Shown here: piece after piece, positions 37,878 to 46,157 of the stretch
Layout: each line of letters begins with the position of its first letter
Numbering within the stretch: the first letter of the stretch is position 1
Origin: Parvibaculum sp039973015
Lineage (GTDB): Bacteria > Pseudomonadota > Alphaproteobacteria > Parvibaculales > Parvibaculaceae
Direction of reading: 5' to 3'
Length of the DNA stretch: 64,000 bases
Assembly (NCBI RefSeq): GCF_039973015.1
Contig: NZ_JBDWLT010000012.1
Location: forward strand, 124,001-188,000
Position numbers and translations under genes: made by a program
The notes under the pieces: generated by a model
What the model was told of the DNA's origin: nothing
Seen by the model: only the letters and a program-made list of their open reading frames with translations
Databases searched by the model: none

Positions 37878-39665
37878 GTGAGCGGCGCGGGCGATACGCA
37901 GGACAGCACGCGGGAGGTCAACATGATCGTCCTTACCCTGCTGGCGCTTGCCGTAGGCCTCGCCACGGGGGTTGGCGCGGTGATTTTCCGCTCCATGCTG
38001 GTTGGTCTCCATAACTTCTTCTTTTTCGGCGAGCTTTCCCTCACGCCGACATCGGGCGCAACGGGGCCTCTCAGTCCGCTCGGCTTCCTCATCATTCTCG
38101 TGCCGGTGGCGGGCGGTGTCGCCGTCGTCTGGCTCACGCGCCGCTTCGCGCCCGAGGCCAAGGGCGGCGGCATCACCGATGTCATGGACGCGGTCTACCA
38201 CCGCGAAGGAAAGATCCGTCCGCGCGTGGCCGTGGTGAAGACCATCGCCTCGGCGCTTTCCATCGGCTCGGGCGCGACGGTCGGCCGCGAAGGCCCCATC
38301 GTGCAGATCGGCTCGGCCATCGGTTCGGCCGTTGCGCAGTTCTCGCGGCTTCCTTCCTGGCAGCGGATCACGCTGCTGGCGGCGGGGGCCTCCGCCGGTA
38401 TCTCCGCCACCTTCAACACGCCGCTCGGCGCAGTGCTGTTCGCGCTGGAGCTCATCCTGCCGGAAATCAGCGCGCGCACTTTCCTGCCCGTCGTCATTGC
38501 CACGGGCTCGGCGACCTATGTCGGGCGCGTCGTCTTCGGGTCTTATCCGGCCTTCGTGCTGCCGGAGATCTATTTCTCGGCCTCCGAGATGGATCACATC
38601 TTCAATCTCGGTTCCTTTGTCGTGCTCGGTCTGCTTTCCGGCCTCGTTGCATGGGGCTTCATCCGTACGCTCCTTTTTGCAGGCGAGGTCATGCCGCGCC
38701 GCTTTCCCAACGAATATATGCGGGCCGCGGCGGGGTTTGCGGGCATAGGCATTGCGCTTTTCCTGTTCGCGCATTTCACCGGCCATTACTACATCATCGG
38801 CGGCGGCTATGACGCCATCGCCGCCATCCTCGAAGGCCATGTGACGAGCTTCGCGCTTCTTGCCGTTCTCTGTCTGGCGCAAGTGCTGGCGACGTCGCTG
38901 TCCATCGGCTCGGGCGCGTCAGGCGGCGTCTTCGCGCCCATGCTGTTCATTGGCGCGGCGCTGGGCGGGGCGTTTGGCGCCTTTCTGCACATGGTCGACA
39001 AGAGCCACGGCATCGGCATTCCCGATTACGCGATCATCGGCATGGCCGCCGTCGCGGGCGGGGGCACGGGCGCAGCCATGACCGCCATCACCATGAATTT
39101 CGAGATGACGCGCGACTACAACATCATCGTGCCGCTCATCATCGCCGTTGCCGTTTCCATCGGTCTTCGCCGTGCGCTCATGGCCGACAACATTTTCAGC
39201 GCGGAGCTTGTCCGGCGCGGCCGTCCCGTGCCGAAGGACCGCTATTCCAATCTCTATCTCGTGCGCAGTGCGCGCGAGGTGATGGATTCGAACATTGCCG
39301 TCATGTCGGCGGATCTTTCCGTCGCCGACGCCGCGCATTGGGTCACGGAAGCGGGCATGCCGAATTTCCTTGTGCTACAGGCGGAAGGCCGCATTCACGG
39401 CGTCGTCTCTCTCGATAGCCGCATCCGCACGCCCGAGCTCCTTGGCCGCGACCCTGAAACCGTCCGCGACATGGCAATCGTCGATTATGTCATCGTGCGC
39501 GAGAACAATATTCTCGAAGAGGTGATGCGCCGTCTCGCTCAGCGCAATGCGAAGCTTGCTCTTGTCGTGAAGGACAAGCCGGGTGTGCCGCGCCCCGCCG
39601 ATGTTCTTGGCATCATCGGCAAGCCGCAGCTCGCCGACGCCATCCTCAAGACGCAGATGCGATAA
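37878..39665 (+). CDS. ClC-family chloride channel/antiporter with CBS pair
   Basis: 595 aa. GTG start 37878 follows AGAGGGG; ATG 37923 is an alternative. The ClC core (about 10-440) has selectivity elements GSGATVGREGP (about 131, with the gating glutamate) and GSGASGGVFAPML (about 346). Two CBS domains (about 465-590), starting VMDSNIAVMSADLSVADAA, suggest nucleotide control. Probably moves chloride across the inner membrane, as a Cl-/H+ antiporter or channel. It is divergent from the helicase gene. Confidence 0.92.
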   Translation: MSGAGDTQDSTREVNMIVLTLLALAVGLATGVGAVIFRSMLVGLHNFFFFGELSLTPTSGATGPLSPLGFLIILVPVAGGVAVVWLTRRFAPEAKGGGITDVMDAVYHREGKIRPRVAVVKTIASALSIGSGATVGREGPIVQIGSAIGSAVAQFSRLPSWQRITLLAAGASAGISATFNTPLGAVLFALELILPEISARTFLPVVIATGSATYVGRVVFGSYPAFVLPEIYFSASEMDHIFNLGSFVVLGLLSGLVAWGFIRTLLFAGEVMPRRFPNEYMRAAAGFAGIGIALFLFAHFTGHYYIIGGGYDAIAAILEGHVTSFALLAVLCLAQVLATSLSIGSGASGGVFAPMLFIGAALGGAFGAFLHMVDKSHGIGIPDYAIIGMAAVAGGGTGAAMTAITMNFEMTRDYNIIVPLIIAVAVSIGLRRALMADNIFSAELVRRGRPVPKDRYSNLYLVRSAREVMDSNIAVMSADLSVADAAHWVTEAGMPNFLVLQAEGRIHGVVSLDSRIRTPELLGRDPETVRDMAIVDYVIVRENNILEEVMRRLAQRNAKLALVVKDKPGVPRPADVLGIIGKPQLADAILKTQMR

Positions 39666-39673
39666 AAATAAGG

Positions 39674-39701
39674 TGTCATCCCGGCTTTCGCCGGGATGAC
39701 A
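39674..39701. repeat. REP-like perfect hairpin between convergent genes
   Basis: TGTCATCCCGGC (39674-39685), loop TTTC, GCCGGGATGACA (39690-39701): a perfect 12-bp stem. It lies between the 3' ends of the ClC and thioesterase genes. The flanks lack strong U-tracts. It belongs to the common CCGGC-type palindromes of alphaproteobacterial genomes and may also end transcription on both sides. Confidence 0.75.
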
Positions 39702-39738
39702 ATGATGTATGTGGTGAGGGAGTAAAGGCGGAAAGACT

Positions 39739-40230
39739 CTACTTCCGCTTGATCCCGATCACGCGTCCGGCCTGTGCCGGACGGGGCATCCCTTCATGCG
39801 CGTTCATCATGGCCGTGATCTTCGCCTGCTGTTCGGCGGGGAAGGGTGCCGCGCGGCGCGTCTTCATGTCCACGTGAATGCACATCTGTTCGCTGGTCGC
39901 GGCGAGATAGCCTTTCTCGGCGTGGTACATATGGCCGAAGACATGGATGCGCTTCTCGTCCGCGTCGAGAAGTTGATAGGTCACGCGCAAGGGATCGCCT
40001 TCCTTCACTTCGTCGAGGTAGCAGACATGCACCTCCGCGGTGAAGCAGGAGCCTTCGCCCTTCTGCGTATAGTCCCAGCCGATCCCGAGTGCCGAAAAGG
40101 CCACGTCCAGCGACTCGTCGAAGACGAGATGGTAATAGGCCATGTTCATATGGCCGTTCAGATCGACCCATTGCGGCTCGACCTTGCGCAAGGGGCTTTC
40201 GAGCGGGGTGGCGAGGGCAGTGTCGGTCAT
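39739..40230 (-). CDS. Hotdog-fold acyl-CoA thioesterase (4HBT type)
   Basis: 163 aa. The hotdog core starts VEPQWVDLNGHMNMAYYHLV (about 17-36), where the aspartate of VDLNGHMN is in the usual catalytic position of 4-hydroxybenzoyl-CoA thioesterase relatives. The strand block RIHVFGHMYHAEKGYLAATSEQ is also typical. Substrate unknown; similar domains accompany carnitine/betaine metabolism. A good ribosome-binding site (AAGGAA on the minus strand) precedes the start. Confidence 0.83.
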   Translation of the reverse strand: MTDTALATPLESPLRKVEPQWVDLNGHMNMAYYHLVFDESLDVAFSALGIGWDYTQKGEGSCFTAEVHVCYLDEVKEGDPLRVTYQLLDADEKRIHVFGHMYHAEKGYLAATSEQMCIHVDMKTRRAAPFPAEQQAKITAMMNAHEGMPRPAQAGRVIGIKRK

Positions 40231-40290
40231 GTCGTTCCTTCCCGGCGTGTCTTGTTTTTCCGATCTTACCTGTCCTCAAAACATGATGTC

Positions 40291-40373
40291 ACCCCGGCGG
40301 AAGCCGGGGTCCATCGGTAGTTCGCCAGACCGGGCGCTTTTTCAGGCACATGGATTCCGGCTTTGGCCGGAAT
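40291..40373. repeat. Pair of REP-like palindromes
   Basis: Two hairpins: ACCCCGGC/GCCGGGGT with loop GGAA (40291-40310), and ATTCCGGC/GCCGGAAT with loop TTTG (40354-40373). Both resemble the hairpin at 39674-39701 in having a CCGGC centre. They lie in the divergent gap between the thioesterase and the FAD oxidase. No gene lies within; small frames crossing them are artefacts. Confidence 0.65.
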
Positions 40374-40461
40374 GGCATGAGGATGAAGCGAAGGGCGAGC
40401 CCTCCTCGCAATGACGTTGGAGGGCTTCGGTGCTACTCTCTCCATGAAACGGAGGAACCCC

Positions 40462-41853
40462 ATGAGCAAGGCAGTGCGAATAGAGGGCAGGGACGCGGCG
40501 CTTTCTGAACTCGCCACATTGCTCGGCGATCGTTTCACCACCGCGTCGGCGATCCGCGAGGCGCATGGCCGCGACGAGAGCTGGCACCCCGTTGCCATGC
40601 CCGATGCCGTTGCCTTTGCGGAGACGACGGAGGAAGTCGCCGCCATTATCCGCATCTGCGCGGCGCATGATCTGCCTGTCATCGCCTTCGGTGCGGGCAC
40701 CTCGCTCGAAGGCCATGTCTCCGCCGTGCATGGCGGGCTTTCGCTCGACCTCACGCGCATGGACCGCATCCTCGAAGTGAATGCCGAGGACCTCGATGTG
40801 CGCGTCGAGGCGGGGGTGATGCGCAAGGCGCTCAACGAGCATCTTCGCGACACGGGCCTTTTCTTTCCCATCGATCCCGGCGCGAATGCGACGCTCGGCG
40901 GCATGGTCGCAACGCGCGCCTCCGGCACCAATGCGGTCCGCTACGGAACGATGCGCGAAAACGTGCTGGCGCTGACCGCCGTCATGGCGGATGGCTCCAT
41001 CGTCCACACGGGCACCCGCGCGCGGAAGTCTTCCGCCGGATACGATCTCACGCGGCTTCTCGTCGGCTCGGAAGGCACGCTCGGCATCGTCACCGAAGCG
41101 ACGCTGCGTCTTTACGGCATCCCCGAAGCCGTGCGCTCTGGTGTCGTTCCCTTCGAGAGCATCGAAAGCGCGGTCGATGTCGTCATCGAGACGATCCAGT
41201 CGGGTCTCCCCATCGCGCGCATCGAGATTCTCGATCCGCTCTCCATCCGCGCCTGCAACGCCTATTCGAAACTGACGCTTGCCGAAGTGCCGACGCTCTT
41301 TGTCGAGTTTCACGGAACGGAGGCTTCCGTCGCCGAGCAGGCGGAGCGTTTCGCCGCCATTGCCTCTGAGCACGGCGCGGGTAGTGCGGAGTGGGCTTCC
41401 AAAGCAGAGGATCGCACGCGCCTCTGGGAAGCGCGTCACAATGCCTATTACGCCGCGCTCGCCTTCGCGCCCGGCAAGAAGGGCATGGTGACGGATGTCT
41501 GTGTACCGATCTCACGTCTCGCGGAAGCGATTTCAGGCACGCTTGCCGATCTCGAAACCTCGTTCCTGCAAGCACCTATCGTCGGTCATGTCGGCGACGG
41601 CAATTTTCACATGCTGCTTTTGATGGACCCTTCCGACCCGAAGGATCTGGGTGAGGCAACGCGGCTTCACGACCTCATGGTTGCGCGTGCCCTTTCCCTC
41701 GGCGGCACCTGCACAGGCGAACACGGCATCGGGGAGGGCAAGATCAAGTTCCTCGAAACGGAACATGGCGCTGGCGTCGGCGTGATGCGCGCGATCAAGC
41801 AGGCGCTCGATCCGAAGAATATCTTCAATCCGGGGAAGATATTTTCCGCTTGA
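40462..41853 (+). CDS. GlcD-like FAD-linked 2-hydroxyacid dehydrogenase
   Basis: 463 aa from ATG 40462, chosen because GGAGGAA lies 5 nt upstream; the frame is open from 40411. PCMH-type FAD-binding domain (about 40-215) with AFGAGTSLEGHVSAVHGGLS (about 76-95) and KSSAGYDLTRLLVGSEGTLG. C-terminal FAD-oxidase domain (about 220-460) with VGHVGDGNFHMLLLMDP and GEHGIGEGKIKFLE. It fits the D-lactate/glycolate dehydrogenase (LldD-unrelated, GlcD/DLD) family; no GlcE/GlcF partners are adjacent, so a stand-alone D-2-hydroxyacid dehydrogenase is likelier. Confidence 0.85.
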   Translation: MSKAVRIEGRDAALSELATLLGDRFTTASAIREAHGRDESWHPVAMPDAVAFAETTEEVAAIIRICAAHDLPVIAFGAGTSLEGHVSAVHGGLSLDLTRMDRILEVNAEDLDVRVEAGVMRKALNEHLRDTGLFFPIDPGANATLGGMVATRASGTNAVRYGTMRENVLALTAVMADGSIVHTGTRARKSSAGYDLTRLLVGSEGTLGIVTEATLRLYGIPEAVRSGVVPFESIESAVDVVIETIQSGLPIARIEILDPLSIRACNAYSKLTLAEVPTLFVEFHGTEASVAEQAERFAAIASEHGAGSAEWASKAEDRTRLWEARHNAYYAALAFAPGKKGMVTDVCVPISRLAEAISGTLADLETSFLQAPIVGHVGDGNFHMLLLMDPSDPKDLGEATRLHDLMVARALSLGGTCTGEHGIGEGKIKFLETEHGAGVGVMRAIKQALDPKNIFNPGKIFSA

Positions 41854-41856
41854 GGC

Positions 41857-41985
41857 GGTTTATCCCCGGCATAAGAGAATTGCGGGGAAATCGTCGCGTC
41901 GCGCGAGGGGCGGTTATCCCCGAAAATCCCGAATGTAACGGTTTGATGACGTTTCGATGACAGTCAGCCCGGTTTATGCCCGGTT
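41857..41985. repeat. Dispersed intergenic element, copy 4, between convergent genes
   Basis: TGAC-type units at 41936 (TAACGGTTTGA), 41947 (TGACGTTTCGA) and 41958 (TGACAGT) repeat the 11-bp period of copies 1-3. GGTTTATCCCCGG at 41857-41869, GGTTATCCCCG at 41912-41922 and CCCGGTTTATGCCCGG at 41968-41983 resemble the element ends. It lies between the 3' ends of the FAD oxidase gene and the ABC permease gene, so it is unlikely to be a promoter operator for either. Confidence 0.6.
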
Positions 41986-41990
41986 TGCCG

Positions 41991-43127
41991 TCAGTCGAGT
42001 GTCTGGCGGTAGCGGTTGAGGGAGATGATCGAGACCACCGTCAGGAAGGAAAGAAGGGCGAGAAGGTCCGGGGTGATTTCGCTCAATCCGTTGCCTTTCA
42101 GCAGGATGCCGCGCACGATTCTGAGAAAGTGCGTGAGCGGAAGAACCTCGCCAATCCATTGCGCCCATTGCGGCATGCCGCGGAACGGAAACATGAAACC
42201 CGACAGCAGGATGGACGGCAGGAAAAAGAACATCGTCATCTGCATCGCCTGCAACTGGTTGCGCGCGAGCGTCGAGAATGTGAAGCCGACGGCGAGGTTT
42301 GCGGCGACGAAGAAAAACAATACGAAAGCAAGAAGCCAGAGACTGCCGGCAATCGGCACGTCGAAAAGCCAGTAGGCAGCCGTCAACACCAACGTCGCCT
42401 GTACATAGCCAATGATGACGTAGGGAAGAATCTTTCCCATCATCACCTCCAGCGGACGCACTGGCATCGTCAAAAGATTTTCCATCGTGCCGCGCTCAAC
42501 TTCACGTGTCATGGCGAGCGCGGTGAAGATGATCATGGTCATGGTGAGAATGACGCCAATCAATCCGGGTACGATGTTGAGTTCGGTGCGGCCTTCCGCG
42601 TTGTAGCGGCGGTGAACGATGAGGTTAACCGGATCGGCGCTCGGGCGCAGGATGGCCAGCGGCCCCTCGAAATCGCGATTGAGAACCGTCGCCACCAGAA
42701 GCTGAATACCTGTTACTGCGTTGCCCGTGGCTGCGGGGTCTGTCGCATCTGCATCGAGCAGCAACTCCGGGCGCTCGCCGCGTTGCAAGTCGCGACTGAA
42801 GTTCGGCGGTATCTGAAGAACGAATTGCACCTCGCCTGTACGGATGAGGTTGTCGGCCTCCTTCGCCGTTTCCGGGTGCGCGACGATTTCGAAGTAATCC
42901 GAGTTCTCCATTCCCTTGACGAGGCTGCGAGTGAAAACGGAATTGTCCTGCGCAAAAAGGGCAGTCGGCAGGTGCTTTGGATCGGAGTTGATTGCATAGC
43001 CGAAAAGAACGAGCTGCATGACGGGAATGCCGAGCATCATCGCGAAGGTCAGCCGGTCACGCCGCATCTGGATGAATTCCTTGCGGATCATCGCGGTCAG
43101 CCGGAAGAGCGAGAAACGGCTTGTCAT
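41991..43127 (-). CDS. ABC-2 type exporter permease
   Basis: 378 aa. One N-terminal membrane segment (about 25-45), a large extracytoplasmic loop (about 50-175), then five clustered segments, the ABC2_membrane_3 layout of YbhS/YbhR and YhhJ. The sequence FTALAMTREVERGTMENLLTMPVRPLEVMMGKILPY is the characteristic cytoplasmic EExxGT-like block (EVERGTMENL). It is last of the TetR-HlyD-ATPase-permease operon, and only one permease is present, so a homodimer is expected. Confidence 0.92.
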   Translation of the reverse strand: MTSRFSLFRLTAMIRKEFIQMRRDRLTFAMMLGIPVMQLVLFGYAINSDPKHLPTALFAQDNSVFTRSLVKGMENSDYFEIVAHPETAKEADNLIRTGEVQFVLQIPPNFSRDLQRGERPELLLDADATDPAATGNAVTGIQLLVATVLNRDFEGPLAILRPSADPVNLIVHRRYNAEGRTELNIVPGLIGVILTMTMIIFTALAMTREVERGTMENLLTMPVRPLEVMMGKILPYVIIGYVQATLVLTAAYWLFDVPIAGSLWLLAFVLFFFVAANLAVGFTFSTLARNQLQAMQMTMFFFLPSILLSGFMFPFRGMPQWAQWIGEVLPLTHFLRIVRGILLKGNGLSEITPDLLALLSFLTVVSIISLNRYRQTLD

Positions 43128-43131
43128 GACA

Positions 43132-44097
43132 TCACCCGAAATTGTCTGAAGCCGATTGCATCATGTGGATGAAGACGTCTTCGAGTGTCGGCTCCACCTT
43201 CTTCCAGCTAAGGCCCGCTTCGTTGCGCCAGGGTGCCACCGCAGCGTCCAGGGCATTGTCGTTCGCGCCACTCACATGAAGCGTCGCGCCGAAGGGCGCC
43301 ACCATTTCGACACCGCTGCGGGCTGTCAGTTCACGCGCGAGGCGATTGATCTGCCGTTGCGAGTTGCCGCTGACAAGCCAGGTGACGAGACCCGACTGGC
43401 GAATGACGTCATTCACTGTGCCGCGTGCGAGCAGCTTGCCATAGGCGAGGTAACAGATCTTGTGGCAGCGTTCGGCCTCATCCATGTAATGTGTGCTGAC
43501 GAGAACGGTAAGGCCGTTATCTGCGAGCTGATGTATCTCGTCCCAGAATTCGCGCCGCGCTTTCGGATCGACGCCCGCCGTCGGCTCATCGAGAAGCAGA
43601 AGTTTCGGCTCGTGCATGATGGCCGCAGCGAGCGCGAGGCGCTGTTTCCAGCCGCCGGAAAGTGAGCCTGCGAGCTGGTTTGCACGCGTTTCGAGCCCCA
43701 GTTTTTCGAGCGTTTCGCGCACCGCCTCTCTCGGCTTTTTCAGCCCGTAAATCGAGGCAACGAAGGCCAGGTTTTCGCGAATGGAAAGGTCTTCATAGAG
43801 GCTGAAGCGCTGCGTCATGTAGCCGACTTTCAGCTTGATAAGTGCGCTTTCGGAAATGATGTCGTGACCGAGGCAAGTGCCGGTGCCAGCATCCGGTGTC
43901 AGCAGTCCGCAGAGCATGCGGATTGTTGTCGTCTTGCCGCTGCCATTCGGCCCGAGAAAGCCGTAGATCTCGCCTTCCGATACCTGCATGTCGATGCCGT
44001 CCACGATTTTCGTTGAGCCGAAGCTTTTTGTCAGGCCACTGACATTGATGATGAGTGGTGCGTCGGCTGGCGGTTCGGCGTGATGGGTCTGGCTCAT
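43132..44097 (-). CDS. ABC exporter ATP-binding subunit
   Basis: 321 aa with one nucleotide-binding domain: Walker A GPNGSGKTT (about 54), signature LSGGWKQRLALAAA (about 144), Walker B LLLLDEPTAGVD (about 166) and the switch histidine in VLVSTHYMDEAERC. The extra 80 C-terminal residues are typical of drug-export ATPases (YbhF/DrrA-like). It starts 7 bp after the HlyD gene and ends 4 bp before the permease. Confidence 0.93.
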   Translation of the reverse strand: MSQTHHAEPPADAPLIINVSGLTKSFGSTKIVDGIDMQVSEGEIYGFLGPNGSGKTTTIRMLCGLLTPDAGTGTCLGHDIISESALIKLKVGYMTQRFSLYEDLSIRENLAFVASIYGLKKPREAVRETLEKLGLETRANQLAGSLSGGWKQRLALAAAIMHEPKLLLLDEPTAGVDPKARREFWDEIHQLADNGLTVLVSTHYMDEAERCHKICYLAYGKLLARGTVNDVIRQSGLVTWLVSGNSQRQINRLARELTARSGVEMVAPFGATLHVSGANDNALDAAVAPWRNEAGLSWKKVEPTLEDVFIHMMQSASDNFG

Positions 44098-44104
44098 ACG
44101 AGTT

Positions 44105-44914
44105 TTACTCGTCTTGTTGCAGGCGGAGGGACACGGTGACGGGCTGGCCGGGATGCAAGGCCCGGGGTGTTTCGTCCGGCGTCGCTTCCGCCATGTAGAC
44201 GAGCTTTTCCTTCGATTGATCGCTGTAGATCACGGGGGGCGTGAACTCCACTTCCGTGGACAGGAAACGAATCGTGCCGGACAGGTTTTGCGGGCATCCG
44301 CTGCAGGTAAGCAGCACCTTGCCGCCTTCCTCGATGTCGCCGAGCTCCGCTTCGGGCACAAAGAAGCGTACCTTGATGTTTTGCGGCGGCAGCAGCGAGA
44401 CCACGGGCTGATTGGGGCTGGTGAATTCGCCTTCACGGAACATGACATCCTGGACAATGGCGTCCGCCGGGGCGCGGCCTTCGCGGCGGGCGAGGCGCCA
44501 TTTCGCCTGCGTGATTGCAGAGGCGGCGGTGAGAACGGCGGCGCCCGCACGGTCCCGCCGTGCATGGGCCGTATCGACTTCGGCTTGTGCGACGTTGCGC
44601 TGTTCGCGCAGTTTGACCTTGCGCTGATATTCGAGTTCCGCTTCGCGCAATGTTGCCTTGGCTTCGGTCAGGCCTGCCTCGGCGCTTTCGAGATTTGCTT
44701 CTTCCGATGTCGTTTCGAGTTTGAAGAGAAGGTCGCCGCTCTTCACAAGGTCGCCGCGTTTCACGGCAATTTCTTCGATGATGCCGCCGTCGATCGGTGC
44801 CACGCGCACATAGTCACCTTCCGCATAGCCTTGCCAGGTGTCTTTGGGACGTTCGTCACAGGCGGTAAGCAGAAGCGCGGCCCCGCAGACGAACAGGAGG
44901 GAATGGAGGCGCAT
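44105..44914 (-). CDS. HlyD-family periplasmic adaptor lipoprotein
   Basis: 269 aa. Signal peptide ending in a lipobox, LLTAC (cysteine near residue 19). Biotinyl-lipoyl-like halves (YVRVAPIDGGIIEEIAVKRGDLVKSGD and the later APADAIVQDVMFREGEF) flank an alpha-helical hairpin of about 75 residues. It resembles E. coli YbhG and would link the ABC exporter to an outer-membrane channel, which is not encoded here. It starts 3 bp after the tetR stop. Confidence 0.9.
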   Translation of the reverse strand: MRLHSLLFVCGAALLLTACDERPKDTWQGYAEGDYVRVAPIDGGIIEEIAVKRGDLVKSGDLLFKLETTSEEANLESAEAGLTEAKATLREAELEYQRKVKLREQRNVAQAEVDTAHARRDRAGAAVLTAASAITQAKWRLARREGRAPADAIVQDVMFREGEFTSPNQPVVSLLPPQNIKVRFFVPEAELGDIEEGGKVLLTCSGCPQNLSGTIRFLSTEVEFTPPVIYSDQSKEKLVYMAEATPDETPRALHPGQPVTVSLRLQQDE

Positions 44915-44917
44915 CGC

Positions 44918-45553
44918 TCAGGCCTCCCTGTCAGCTGCAAGGCCGCGCGCGACGAATTCCGCGTGGGCGGTGAAGAAACCGTCGGGATCGAAAAGCGGAA
45001 GTTCGCCGAATGTATTTCTCGCAAGTGTGTTCATGAGAATGGGGAAGATGATTTCCTGCACAGCCGCGTTTACGTTGCAGTTTCGGAACTCGCCGCGCTC
45101 GATGCCTCGTTCGATAACGCGCGACAGATTGGCGGTGCCGCGCAGGACGATGTGGTCGCGATAGAATTCACGGATCTCGGGGAAGTTCGCGGATTCAGCG
45201 AGAATGATTTTTGCGAGAGAGGGGAGCGCGGTTCCTGTGGTGATGTCCTTGAGCTTTGCCATCACGAAGTCGAGCAGATCGGCGCTCGAGCCTTCATAGG
45301 CATCGAGTAGTTTCTCGATGTCGTCGAGGCGCGGCGTTGCGATATCGCGCGCAATCGCGGTGAAGAGATCCGTCTTGCTGTCGAAATAGAGATAGATCGT
45401 CGCCTTGCTGACCCCTGCGGCCTCCGCGACCTCTTCGAGCTTCGTTGCCGCAAATCCCTTCTCGGCGAAAATCTTCAGCCCTGCCGCCATGATTTCGGAG
45501 GGCCTTTCTTCCTTGCGCCGCTGGAATTTCTGGTCGCTGGCGGGGGCTGGCAT
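44918..45553 (-). CDS. TetR/AcrR-family repressor of the efflux operon
   Basis: 211 aa. The N-terminal helix-turn-helix is typical: ILAAGLKIFAEKGFAATKLE-like sequence, here AGLKIFAEKGFAATKLEEVA (about 24-43), followed by GVSKATIYLYFDSKTDLF. The ligand domain is variable; the effector is unknown. First gene of the exporter operon, like CecR in front of ybhGFSR in E. coli. A clean promoter and palindromic operator stand just upstream, pointing to autorepression. Confidence 0.93.
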   Translation of the reverse strand: MPAPASDQKFQRRKEERPSEIMAAGLKIFAEKGFAATKLEEVAEAAGVSKATIYLYFDSKTDLFTAIARDIATPRLDDIEKLLDAYEGSSADLLDFVMAKLKDITTGTALPSLAKIILAESANFPEIREFYRDHIVLRGTANLSRVIERGIERGEFRNCNVNAAVQEIIFPILMNTLARNTFGELPLFDPDGFFTAHAEFVARGLAADREA

Positions 45554-45580
45554 TCGCTCGCGGTCTCTCTGAAAATAAAA

Positions 45581-45596
45581 AACTGACTGGTCAGTT
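45581..45596. promoter_or_regulatory. TetR operator palindrome
   Basis: AACTGAC-TG-GTCAGTT: perfect 7-bp arms around a two-base centre. It lies immediately downstream of the -10 box of the divergent-free tetR promoter, covering the transcription start, 28 bp before the tetR ATG. Position and symmetry fit autorepression by the TetR protein encoded next to it. Confidence 0.8.
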
Positions 45597-45597
45597 A

Positions 45598-45626
45598 TTT
45601 ATAGGGGCGATCTTGAGAGCCGTCAA
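45598..45626 (-). promoter_or_regulatory. Sigma-70 promoter of the tetR-exporter operon
   Basis: On the minus strand TTGACG (45626-45621), a 17-bp spacer, and TATAAA (45603-45598). It is the best core promoter in the window, one mismatch in each box, with the operator palindrome just downstream. Confidence 0.8.
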
Positions 45627-45778
45627 CCGAGCACTTGATAAGGAAAAAATCCTATATGAATCAAATTGTTATAGGGTCAAAGCCGGAGCGGGGCAGGAGC
45701 GGGAGTGTGCGCATGGCCCTCCCTTTCACGCGGAAACGGGACAGCTGCGCTGCAAAACCGGTGAGCAGAGCGGAAAGC

Positions 45779-46024
45779 TCAGTCCGGGTTCGGGTCGCGT
45801 GACGGTTCGTCCTTTCGTGCGTCCAGCTCCTTGCCTTCGAGCTCGCGGCGCCGGCGATCATCTTCGAGCTTCGTGCGTTTCTTCTCCGCGCCGGTCCGGC
45901 CGAATTTAACCCTGTTGGCGGCCGCCAGATCGTCTTTCCGCTTTTTCGCCGTGCGCTTTTCTTCCTCACGCCGTGTTTTCCGGAATGAGGTGAAATTCAC
46001 TATATTTCCGCGATCCGAATCCAT
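45779..46024 (-). CDS. DUF4169 family small basic protein
   Basis: 81 aa, highly charged. The NIVNFTSFRKTRREEEKR start and the AAANRVKFGRTGAEKKR core (about 34-50) match DUF4169, a small alphaproteobacterial family of unknown function normally found next to fumC and an RHH protein. Here the AsmA-like gene separates it from them. Entirely hydrophilic, helical and probably cytoplasmic. Confidence 0.75.
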   Translation of the reverse strand: MDSDRGNIVNFTSFRKTRREEEKRTAKKRKDDLAAANRVKFGRTGAEKKRTKLEDDRRRRELEGKELDARKDEPSRDPNPD

Positions 46025-46157
46025 ACCTTGCCTGCCATGTGCCGTCGGTGGCTCGCCGCCCTCGCTTTCGTGCGAGATTAGGCCAAAGGTGGATCGCAGG
46101 AAACGGGGATGGAGGTGTGCCGTCCCTGCGTCCCGCCTTGCCGAGTTGGAGAGACTG

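Noticed and set aside
41976..43172. 398-codon plus-strand ORF across the ABC permease gene
   Set aside because: Shadow of the permease frame; highly charged, no recognisable domain.
45613..45909. 98-codon plus-strand ORF beyond the tetR promoter
   Set aside because: It overlaps the tetR promoter region and the DUF4169 gene antisense, with no family match.
45831..46157. Upstream extension of the AsmA-like frame
   Set aside because: It is antisense to the DUF4169 gene and lacks a membrane segment; the TTG at 46158 has a proper GGAG and starts at the anchor.
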